A DNA stretch of 64,000 nucleotides, taken from the NCBI GenBank assembly GCA_019637155.1, contig JAHBWE010000019.1, forward strand, positions 124,001 through 188,000, given 5' to 3'. Positions 48,058 through 56,600 of this stretch are shown here, in pieces. The notes beneath the pieces are model-generated. The model was given only the letters and a program-made list of their open reading frames with translations. It had not been told where the DNA came from and did no database searches. The stretch's first letter is position 1. Each line of letters starts with the position of its first letter. The position numbers were made by a program, and so were the translations under genes. Source of the DNA: Labilithrix sp. GTDB lineage: Bacteria; Myxococcota_A; Polyangia; Polyangiales; Polyangiaceae.

Positions 48058-48972
48058 ATGAAGAAGGTGAATTTCCCGAACTACAACGCTCAAGGCATCA
48101 CCATCGCCGCCCACCTCCACCTTCCCCCCAACTTCGACGAAGGCAAGAAGTACGCGGCTGTTGTCGTCTCGCATCCCGGCGGTGGAGTGAAGGAGCAGGC
48201 CGCGGGCCTCTACGCCAAGAAGCTGGCCGAGCAGGGGCTCATCGCGATCGCCTTCGACCGCTCCTACCAGGGCGAGAGTACCGGCGAGCCGCGCCAGCTC
48301 GAGAACCCCTACGTCAGCACCGAAGACGTGAGCGCCGTCATCGATTACCTCACCACGCTGCCCTACGTGGACAACGACAAGATCGGCGCCATGGGCGTCT
48401 GCGCCGGCGGTGGCTACAGCGCCAACGCCGCCATCAACGACCGTCGCATCAAGGCGCTCGCCACCGTGAGCGCGGTGAACATCGGCCAGATGTTCCGCAA
48501 CGGCTGGGAGAACACCGTCAAGGACGCCGATGCGCTGCCCTACATCGAGGCCGGCTCGAACGCGCGCACGGCCGACGCCAGCAGCAAGAGCATGGCCACC
48601 ATCCCGCTCGCCCCGCTGAAGGAGGAGGACGCGCCCAACACCGAGCTGCGCGGCGCGTGGGAGTATTACCACACGCCCCGTTGCCAGCACCCGAACGCCC
48701 CCGGCTTCACCCTCGCGCGCAACCTCACGCAGATCATTACCTACGATGCCTACAACAAGGCCGAAGCGTTCCTGACCCAGCCCATCCTGTCCATCGCGGG
48801 CAGCAAAGCGGGCAGCAAGTGGATGAGCGACGATCTCCTCGCCCGCGCCGCCAGCAAGGACAAGACTCTGCACCTCGTCGAGGGTGCGGACCACATGGAT
48901 CTGTACGACGTGCAGAAGTACGTCGACGAGGCCATCTCGAAGCTGGCGCCGTTCTTCTCCAGCAAGCTGTAG
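48058..48972 (+). CDS. Dienelactone hydrolase-like alpha/beta hydrolase 1
   Basis: A 304-residue alpha/beta hydrolase. SHPGGGVKEQAAGLYAKKLAEQGLIAIAFDRSYQGES carries the oxyanion-hole part, GVCAGGGYS supplies a Cys nucleophile as in dienelactone hydrolases, and GADHMDLYD the catalytic His; an Asp of the triad lies between. No signal peptide. Paralogue of the next gene (49099), with the same order of motifs. A LysR regulator is divergent. Substrate unknown; xenobiotic lactone or ester breakdown is plausible. Confidence 0.85.
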   Translation: MKKVNFPNYNAQGITIAAHLHLPPNFDEGKKYAAVVVSHPGGGVKEQAAGLYAKKLAEQGLIAIAFDRSYQGESTGEPRQLENPYVSTEDVSAVIDYLTTLPYVDNDKIGAMGVCAGGGYSANAAINDRRIKALATVSAVNIGQMFRNGWENTVKDADALPYIEAGSNARTADASSKSMATIPLAPLKEEDAPNTELRGAWEYYHTPRCQHPNAPGFTLARNLTQIITYDAYNKAEAFLTQPILSIAGSKAGSKWMSDDLLARAASKDKTLHLVEGADHMDLYDVQKYVDEAISKLAPFFSSKL

Positions 48973-49053
48973 CCGTCTCCGGCGTCAGCACACCGGTAGC
49001 GAAGGTCCGGATCCGAAGACGGGTTCGATTCGCTCCTCCCGACGCCCCCGCGT

Positions 49054-49077
49054 GTCGAGAGTCTCAAGACTCTCGAC
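49054..49077. promoter_or_regulatory. Perfect 11-2-11 inverted repeat before hydrolase 2
   Basis: GTCGAGAGTCT (49054-49064), CA, AGACTCTCGAC (49067-49077): a perfect hairpin-forming repeat 21 nt upstream of the next ATG. It may be a terminator for gene 1, an operator, or an RNA attenuator. Confidence 0.6.
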
Positions 49078-49098
49078 GTTCCCCTGAAGGAAAAGGAA

Positions 49099-50028
49099 AT
49101 GAAATCCGTAAAAATCCAAAACCCCGATATGGCCTGGCCCATCGCTGCCAGCATTCAGTTCCCGCCCAGCTTCGATGAGGCGAAGACCTATCCGACCATC
49201 GTCAGCGTCCATCCGTTCGGAAGTTGCAAGGAGCAGACGTCGGGCAACGTCTATGGCAAGGCGCTTTCCGAGCAGGGTTTTGTCGTCATCGCCTACGACG
49301 CCAGCTTTCAGGGTGAGTCCGGCGGCAGCCCGCGTTGGATCGAGGATCCGACCCAGCGGGTCGAAGACATCAGCCGCGTCATCGACTATGCGGTGACGCT
49401 GCCTTATGTCGACGCCCATCGCATCGGCGCCATCGGCGTCTGCGGCGGCGGTGGGTATGCGGTGAACGCGACGCTGACCGAGAAGCGCATCAAGGCCGTG
49501 GTCAGCATCACCGGCGTCAACATCGGCCGGCTGTTCCGTGAGGGCTTCAGCACCTACAACCCGATCGGCGCACTCGACGCGATGGCCGCGCAGCGCACGA
49601 AGGAGGCGCGCGGCGGCGAGCTTCAGGTCAACGAGCTCTTGCCCGCCAGCCCGGACGTCGCCAAGGCGAACGGCCTGACGGAACGGGACGTCTTCGAGGC
49701 GACGGACTACTACAAGACGCCGCGCGGCCAGAAGGAGGGCGGCGCGACGCGCATGCTCTTCTCCCACGCGCAGAAGACGCTCGCCTGGGACGCCTTCGCC
49801 TTCGCCGAAACGCTGTTGACCCAGCCGATCATGGTGGTGATCGGTCAGAAGGTCGGGGCTTTTGGCGCCTACCGCGACGGCCTGGAAATCTACGGCCGCG
49901 CCACCGCCTCGAAGGATCGCCAGCTCGTCTCCCTGGAGGATTGGTCGCACTACGACCTCTACGACAAGCCGGAGCCGGTGAAGCTGTCGCTCGAGAAGCT
50001 GGTGCCATTCTTCAAGAAGCATCTCTGA
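49099..50028 (+). CDS. Dienelactone hydrolase-like alpha/beta hydrolase 2
   Basis: A 309-residue paralogue of hydrolase 1. SVHPFGSCKEQTSGNVYGKALSEQGFVVIAYDASFQGESGG, GVCGGGGYA (Cys nucleophile) and EDWSHYDLYDKPE (His) correspond position by position. Codon use is less extreme in GC than the surrounding genes, and it follows hydrolase 1 after an intervening palindrome, so the pair may have been acquired separately rather than duplicated locally. AAGGAAAAGG ribosome-binding site. Confidence 0.85.
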   Translation: MKSVKIQNPDMAWPIAASIQFPPSFDEAKTYPTIVSVHPFGSCKEQTSGNVYGKALSEQGFVVIAYDASFQGESGGSPRWIEDPTQRVEDISRVIDYAVTLPYVDAHRIGAIGVCGGGGYAVNATLTEKRIKAVVSITGVNIGRLFREGFSTYNPIGALDAMAAQRTKEARGGELQVNELLPASPDVAKANGLTERDVFEATDYYKTPRGQKEGGATRMLFSHAQKTLAWDAFAFAETLLTQPIMVVIGQKVGAFGAYRDGLEIYGRATASKDRQLVSLEDWSHYDLYDKPEPVKLSLEKLVPFFKKHL

Positions 50029-50061
50029 GAGAGAACGACGCCGAAGGAATCGACGAGAGCC

Positions 50062-50700
50062 ATGAAGAAGGTATTGATCCTCGGAGCGGGCGGGCAGATC
50101 GCGCGCTGGGCGATCCAGATGCTCGCCGAACGCGACGACGTTTCTCTCACCCTGTTTCTGCGACAGGCACGCCGGCTGAAGAGCAAGGTACCGAGCAACG
50201 CGCGCGTGCTCGAGGGAGATGTCCTCGACCGCGCGCAGCTCGACACGGCGATGACCGGCCAGGACATCGTCTACGCGAACCTGACCGGCGATGACATCGA
50301 CGCGCAGGCGAAGAGCATCATCGCGTCGATGAAGAAGGCAAACGTTCAACGACTCGTCTTCGTGACGTCGCTCGGCCTCTACGACGAGGTGCCTGGTAGG
50401 TTCGGCGCGTGGAACACGCGGAACATCGGCGCGTACTTGCCGCCGTTCCGCCGCGCGGCGGATGCGATCGAGGAGTCGGGGCTCGACTACACGGTACTGC
50501 GCCCCGCATGGCTGAGCGACGACGACGAGATCGACTACGAGACCACGGCGCGGAGCGAGCCCTTCAAGGGCACGGAAGTGTCGCGCAAGAGCGTGGCCGA
50601 CCTCGTGGTGAAGGTCATCGACGCGCCCGAGCGCTGGGTGCGGGAGAACCTCGGCGTCAACAAGCCCAACACCGACGGCGACAAGCCGTCCTTCATGTAA
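50062..50700 (+). CDS. NAD(P)-binding atypical SDR (NmrA-like)
   Basis: A 212-residue Rossmann protein: VLILGAGGQIARWAIQMLAERD is the G-x2-G-x2-A dinucleotide loop, VFVTSLGLYDE and LDYTVLRPAWLSDDDE are family strands. No Tyr-x3-Lys catalytic pair, so it is an atypical SDR of the type that binds NAD(P) as sensor or isomerase. It is 33 nt after hydrolase 2 and likely part of one operon with the flavodoxin-like gene. Confidence 0.85.
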   Translation: MKKVLILGAGGQIARWAIQMLAERDDVSLTLFLRQARRLKSKVPSNARVLEGDVLDRAQLDTAMTGQDIVYANLTGDDIDAQAKSIIASMKKANVQRLVFVTSLGLYDEVPGRFGAWNTRNIGAYLPPFRRAADAIEESGLDYTVLRPAWLSDDDEIDYETTARSEPFKGTEVSRKSVADLVVKVIDAPERWVRENLGVNKPNTDGDKPSFM

Positions 50701-50815
50701 ATCGAGCGAGCACGAACATGTACGCGGTACGAACCTTTCGACTACGGCATGTCGCCTCGTGGACGTGGCGCGAGACGACCGACTGGCTGCCGCTCGTTCC
50801 GCGAGCCTGAGCGTG

Positions 50816-51460
50816 ATGCCGATGACCTGGCCCAAGTCGAAGAGGAGACGTCGGATGCTTGCAGCAGCCCTAGCAGCGGTGGTGCTCGGCGCGGTGGCGT
50901 TCGTCGTGATGGCCGTGAAAGATCGGACGTACGTCGGGAGCCCCGCGTATGCGCCGAGCGGCGAGCCCAATCGCGCGGTGGCAGTCGTCTACTACTCGCG
51001 CTCCGGACACTCGGAAGCGGTGGCGCGAGAGATCGCGCGCACCTTCAACGCGTTCATCGCTCGCATCGAAGCCACCGACTACCCGCTCGATTTCTCGGGC
51101 CAGACCAAGGCCGTGTCCGACGCCGAGGCGCGCGCGCTCCCTGCGATCACCGTCGAGCCCATCGACCTCGCGCCGGCGCAGCGTGTCTACCTCGTTTCGC
51201 CGACGTGGCTGTTCCGTCCCGCGCCGCCGCTGTGGGCCTTCGTGGAACAGGCCGACCTGGCGGGCAAGGAGGTCGTCCTGGTGATGACGGGAAACAGCCG
51301 CTACAAACAGGAGAACATCGACGCCTTCGCAGAGCGCGTCGCGGCGCGCGGCGGGAGGCTCGTGCGGCACGTGTTCCTCCAGCGCGGACGCATCTACTGG
51401 CAGATGAGCCGCGATGAGCTGCTGCGCGAGACGCGCGCGCAGATTGACGCCACTCCGTAG
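50816..51460 (+). CDS. Membrane-anchored flavodoxin-like protein
   Basis: A 214-residue protein from ATG 50816 with a basic N-terminus and a single membrane segment (MLAAALAAVVLGAVAFVVMAV). AVVYYSRSGHSEAVAREIARTF is a flavodoxin phosphate-binding loop for FMN; VYLVSPTWLFRPAPPLWAFVEQAD and VVLVMTGNSRYKQENI are the aromatic loops. A membrane-tethered flavoprotein of this length is reminiscent of quinone-reductase or flavodoxin-like oxidoreductases. Last gene of the hydrolase operon. Confidence 0.75.
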   Translation: MPMTWPKSKRRRRMLAAALAAVVLGAVAFVVMAVKDRTYVGSPAYAPSGEPNRAVAVVYYSRSGHSEAVAREIARTFNAFIARIEATDYPLDFSGQTKAVSDAEARALPAITVEPIDLAPAQRVYLVSPTWLFRPAPPLWAFVEQADLAGKEVVLVMTGNSRYKQENIDAFAERVAARGGRLVRHVFLQRGRIYWQMSRDELLRETRAQIDATP

Positions 51461-51774
51461 AGTATGGACGCGCTCTTCTGTTAACTGCGCCTCCACCCCG
51501 TGTTGGTGGTGGAGGAAGAATGGCTCCGGGACCGGGCCGCGTCGGCGAGGTTCCGTGCACCGTCGAGCCGAGAAGCCACGAAAGTGCGGAAGCCCGCGGA
51601 GGAACGCGGCGTGCGGAGTCGAACGCGGGCCTCGGCGCGAGGTTCGCCGTGTACGTCGGCGTCGCGCTCGCGCATCGGCGTTCGGAGAGGGACCCGAGAA
51701 CCGGAGGGCCGCCCCGCATGATCAACAGGTGTCGAGCGGCCTCCGGCTGGATCCCAAGAGGCCCCAGCGAAGCT
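51461..51774. other. Intergenic region; hairpin only
   Basis: About 310 nt between convergent genes. CCTCCACC (51490-51497) and GGTGGAGG (51508-51515) can form an 8-bp stem, possibly a terminator, without a T-run. No gene is seen; reverse-strand frames are Arg-rich. Confidence 0.5.
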
Positions 51775-53652
51775 TCACGGCGCGGCTCCAGCCCCGACCA
51801 CCCGGTACGCCTGCTGCGGGTGTGCGGGATTGTCGGGGTAGCGGCGCTCGAGCTTGCCCTCGGTGACCAGCAGCCAGAGGTGCTTGCGCGAAAGGTTGGC
51901 GGCGTCCTTCAGACCGAGGACCGCTACCAGCTCCCGCGGTGTCCACCAGCGCAGAGCGCAGAGGTCGAGGAGCACCTTTCGGAGCCGAGGCGCGGCAGGC
52001 TTCGGGCCGAGCCTCGTGAGCTCGAGCCGGAGGTCGTCGGGCAGCGCAGCGATCAGCGAGGTGACGTCCGGCGCCGACCCCTGCGTACCTGGCTCGAGCC
52101 CCTGTGCATCCGGGTCGAACCCCTGCGTATCCGGCCTCGACCCCTGCGTATCCTTGGCCAGGAGCCCCTGCGCACCCGTTTCCAGCCCCTGCGCATCGAC
52201 CGGGAGCTGCGCCTTCAGCCCGAGCTCGTAGTAGCTGTTCGGCCCCGCCGCGTGCAGGGCGAGCAACTCGCGGTCCCGCAGCCTGCGGAGGAGCGCGCTC
52301 GCCCCCAGCGTGTCGAGGCCCGAGATGGCGCGCAGGCGAGCGTTGTCGAGGCGGCCTGCACGGTGGGCTTCGAGCAGCGCGCGGAACTCGACGTCGGTTA
52401 GCTCCGCGTCGCCGAGGCGTGCGACGAAGGATTTGTCGTCAGCGGTGAGCGTCGCCGTGTTGCGAAGCGTGACGCGGAACAGGTGGTCGCGCGGGTCGAG
52501 CACGGGCGCCGGGAGGAAGAAGCCCTCCATCTCGGCGAACATGCGCGGGATGCCCTCACCCTGGTCGCGCACGATGCCGAGGTCGACGAGCACGCGTACG
52601 GTGCGCGGGTTGCGGCTGACGTGGATGCGGTGGAGCGCGAGCAGTTCCTCGAGGTTCACGTCGGGTAGCAGCCCGCCGGGGCTCACGACCTCGAGGCGAT
52701 CGTCGAAGAACCAGATCTCCGTCGTGCGCCCCTCGACGTTGTAGTCGCGGTGGGCAGCGGCGTTGACGATCGCCTCCTTCCACGAGAACTCCGGGTACTC
52801 GGACACGGTGCGGAAGCGGTGGCCGACGAGGCGCGCGGGCCTTCGCAGGATGCCTTCGATCGCTGAGAAGCACTCCTCGATGACGGTCGGCAGGTTGCCC
52901 TCGAAGCGCGGGCGCTCCTCGACGTTGTGCTCGGTGCCGACCTTGCGCTCGGTGCCGACGACGCGGAAGAGGCGAAAGCCGGCGTTCGGGTGATCGAGTC
53001 CGTTCTTCGCGAAGAGGAGCTCCGCGGCCTCGCGCAGCACGAGGTCGCGCCCACGGTGGTCCGCGAGCTTGCGCTTGAGCAGGTACTCCTCGTCGGTCAG
53101 CGCGATGAGGCCCGCGCCGCGGCGCGCGCGCTCGAGAAGCGCGGGGTCGAGGTCGGCGAGACGCAGGTGTGAAGGGCGACTCTCCCAGCTCTCGACGAGC
53201 CCTCGGAACTTGAGCTTCTGGATGTGCGACTCGGAGACCTGCATGGTCTTGTCGCCGATGCGCAGGGGGAACCCGTCACCCTCGACTCGCACGGGCACAT
53301 CGCAGGTCGGCACGTCGAAGACGATGAGCGAGTGCCCGTCGTGCTGGAGCACGAAGCCCTGCGGCTGCGGCGGATGCAGGCGAACCCTCGGCACGTCGAG
53401 CAGCGCCGCGAGGGCGTCGGGCGGGAGCTGGTGGCCCGTGACGCGGTGGTCGTCCTCGATGCCGAGGATGAGCACGCCGCCCTCGGCGTTGGCGAAGCCC
53501 GCGACCTGCTCGGCCACTTGGTCGCGCACCTTGCGGCGGTCACGCGGGCGCTTCTTGCCCTCCTCGCCCTCGAACATCGACTTTCGGTCGAAGTGCTGGC
53601 CTTCGTCGCGACCGAGGAAGGGCGTAAGGTCGAAGGTGGGGGCGATCGTCAC
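51775..53652 (-). CDS. AlbA_2 (Schlafen-like) / HATPase_c_4 putative defence protein
   Basis: A 625-residue protein. The N-terminal AlbA_2/Schlafen-type domain (EGQHFDRKSMFE, VAGFANAEGGVLILGIEDDHRVTG) precedes an ATPase-like segment (FSWKEAIVNAAAHRDYNVEGRTTEIWFFDDRLEVVSPGGL, the HATPase_c_4 pattern) and a helical, winged C-terminus. About residues 485-535 are Gln-Gly repeats (DTQGFDPDAQGLEPGTQGS style). Such proteins are common accessories in type I restriction islands and may bind nucleic acid. Its ATG overlaps the NTPase stop. Confidence 0.82.
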   Translation of the reverse strand: MTIAPTFDLTPFLGRDEGQHFDRKSMFEGEEGKKRPRDRRKVRDQVAEQVAGFANAEGGVLILGIEDDHRVTGHQLPPDALAALLDVPRVRLHPPQPQGFVLQHDGHSLIVFDVPTCDVPVRVEGDGFPLRIGDKTMQVSESHIQKLKFRGLVESWESRPSHLRLADLDPALLERARRGAGLIALTDEEYLLKRKLADHRGRDLVLREAAELLFAKNGLDHPNAGFRLFRVVGTERKVGTEHNVEERPRFEGNLPTVIEECFSAIEGILRRPARLVGHRFRTVSEYPEFSWKEAIVNAAAHRDYNVEGRTTEIWFFDDRLEVVSPGGLLPDVNLEELLALHRIHVSRNPRTVRVLVDLGIVRDQGEGIPRMFAEMEGFFLPAPVLDPRDHLFRVTLRNTATLTADDKSFVARLGDAELTDVEFRALLEAHRAGRLDNARLRAISGLDTLGASALLRRLRDRELLALHAAGPNSYYELGLKAQLPVDAQGLETGAQGLLAKDTQGSRPDTQGFDPDAQGLEPGTQGSAPDVTSLIAALPDDLRLELTRLGPKPAAPRLRKVLLDLCALRWWTPRELVAVLGLKDAANLSRKHLWLLVTEGKLERRYPDNPAHPQQAYRVVGAGAAP

Positions 53653-56600
53653 GGCTCACTCCGATCGATGTCGATGAGCGTTGGTCCACCTTCGGCATAC
53701 TCATCGAGCATGCGCTTCACGAAGCCCTTGATGGCTACTCCGTCGAGAACGTAGGCCCCCGACAGGCGCAGAGCGGGATGGTGCGGGCGATCGAAGCCGG
53801 CGCTCAGAATTCGCTTCTCGCCGAGGACAGCCCAACACATCGTGAGCTGTTCTCGATGCTGCAACTCCTGCAGCGCGTCCGCCCGCAGAAGCAACGTGCT
53901 CGGGCCGGGCGCGCTTGCCGTAGGATCAAGCGCCACGACCTGCCCCGACGACGTCGCGAACTCCGTACCGCGCCCCGTCGAGTGCAGCCCAAGCTTCGTC
54001 ATCACCTCCTCGGCAGGCAGCCGAACCGTGTAGCCGTCGTCCACCGAACAGTCGAAGCCGCTGGACTCGTTGAGATACTCGACTGCGACTTGCCGAAGCC
54101 GCACCGGGCAGCCTTGCCCCGGCTGCGTCCAACCGTCATCGCCATAGTACGCACTCTGGAAGTAGCGAGATGCGGGAGCCCACCCATGCTCACCGAGAAA
54201 CATCCCGGTGACGTGAGGAGGGTCCGGCATCCAGCGCCCCATGAAGTCGACCGTCTCGGCCCACTTCAGGAAGGCGTCCGCGTCCGACGTTCGAATCAGG
54301 TAGGCGTTCGCGATGTACCAGAGTTCGCCCCGCGCCACGTCAATTGGGCGCTGATCCGGTGGCGCTTCCTCCTTCCAGTTGAAGTAGCCGTGCCCGTTCA
54401 GCCAGTGCGACCCATCTGCAGGGTTCACACAAACGAGCAGGTCCTCGACCTTCGGTAGATCGTCGACCTTCGCAACCCAGTCCTTCGGGCTCGCTCCATG
54501 ACCCCATGCGGCATAGGGAGCAGCCCCCCACCAAGCGGGCGTGTGTCCGTCCCATGAAGTGCCGCCAGGAAGAGCACGCAGCGTGCATGAGGGATCAATG
54601 TCGCGCAGGTGGTTCTGCCACGGGCCCTGGTAGCACTGGTCGCCGTCCTCGCGGAACTCTTCCCGATACTGGAAGTGGTCGGAGAGGAACGCCATCATCT
54701 CGTGGTAGGCAATCCACTGGTACTTCTTGCCCATGCGTTCGGGCTTGGACGCCGCACGGCCGTCGCTGCGCACGACGAAGCGATCGAAATGTCCGAAGCG
54801 TTCGACAGTCCAACCGAGATCGAAGACGCGCTTGAGGATGTAGCGTTGCACTTGGCCGAGATCGAAGCGTGGTGGTCGGCTAGCCGTGTGCTGGTTCTCT
54901 TTGGCGTCCCTGATCGCGCTCAAGCGCGCCGCGTGTTCCGCAGAAAGGCTCGCTTCAAGCGCGCGCTCGGCCTCGTCCCTGGCCTTCCCGAGTGAAACGA
55001 GCTCGGGCGGGCAATCCTTCTCAAGTTCCGCTTCGAGCGTCTCCTGATTCGATAGGTCGAGCGCAGGTTGACCGTCGGCCCCCTCTCGCTGATCTAACCA
55101 CGCGCGTACGAACTCCGAAGAAGCCGCCGCATGGGCGCGGTCCGCCACATCGAAGGCCTGCCATGCTGACAGCTCATCGTCGGAGAAGTTGGCGACAAGC
55201 GCGGTCAACTTCTCGGCAGGACTCGGAGGCGGCGCCCACGGTGGCTCGTCCAGTCGGAGCGAAAGATACTCGCGAGATCCTGCGGACGAGTTCGTGCCGA
55301 TGATGTAGCGCGCGAAGTCACCGAAGTCCGTGACCGACGTTCCGATGACATTACGACTCCACTCGAGATCCCTGCTGTCGTGAGAGCCCTTCGACCAATC
55401 TGGAAGCAGCGGCTTGACGTCCTCCTCAGACGGGATGGTCGGCCACTCGCTCTTGTACGGAGGACGAATGAGCGCTGCGTCGAACTCGATCGTCGAGCCG
55501 AGATGCAGAGCGCGCTCCACGACGCCACGCGCGTAGTCGCGCAAGAGGACGTGCGGCGGCGGGCTCCCGGATGCGAACACGCGGCTATAGACGGACGCGG
55601 CGAGCCGACCGACAGCGTCCGCATCCGCGCTTCGCATCGCGACCCCATAGGCGACGGCGTAGACGCGCTCCGTGACGTACGGGTCATCGACATCCGCGAA
55701 GCGGTCGACCAACCGGACCATGCCTGCGAGTCGCCCCGTGTAGAGGTTGACGAGCGCCTTCGTCGCCCGGTCGCGTAGGAACCGGTGAGAGGTCGTGAGC
55801 ATCCACGCGAGGGCGATGCCACAGAGGTCGACCGCCTCGTCGGCAATGCCCACGTCGCTGCCAAGCGCCCACGCCCAGTCCACGAGTCGATCGACCGCGC
55901 CGTGACCTCCCCAGGCGCTGTAGAGGTAGGTGCTCCACCATGCGTCTCGATCCGCCATCGCGTCTTCGCGCAACCGCCGGTCAAGGAAGTTCGCGTTGAG
56001 CGGGTGACCGGGAACGGTCGCGACGGTGAGCAAGATCTCCAGCGTCTCGTGCAGGTCCTGATCGCTCCCGCAGAGATCGTTGAGCACTTCCTGGGTGGCC
56101 TCCGAGAAGGCCGCGTTGTTTCGCCAGATGAGGCTTTGGCGAAACGCCTCGTCGGCTCCCCAACGAGTCGCCAGCTTCGGAGCGAACTTCAGCAACTCGG
56201 AATCAGTTCGTTCGGCAACCTGTATGAACAAGGCCTCAAGTAGGCCCGGTGTGACGTGTTCGTCGGCGGTCACGGCTGCGAGCGCGCCATCTTCCGAGAA
56301 CGCGGAGCTCCAGTCGTGTGGCGCCGGCACGTTGTCGAGGAGAGCCTTCGCTACCAGATGATCGGCAAGGCGCTCATAGGCGACGTACACAACATCTCGC
56401 CGCGCCCCTTCGCGAAGAGGTGTATCTTCGGCAAGAACACCCTCAACGATCAGACCTCGAAACAGCGAGCGCTCGAACTCGCGGTTCGGAAGGAGAGCGT
56501 CGACGACACGCGACGCCTGCTCCAAGGGCAACCATCGTTCGCCTGCGTTGACCAGCGCTGCAGCGAACGCATCCACGGCCTGACGCACGAGGGGTGTGCG

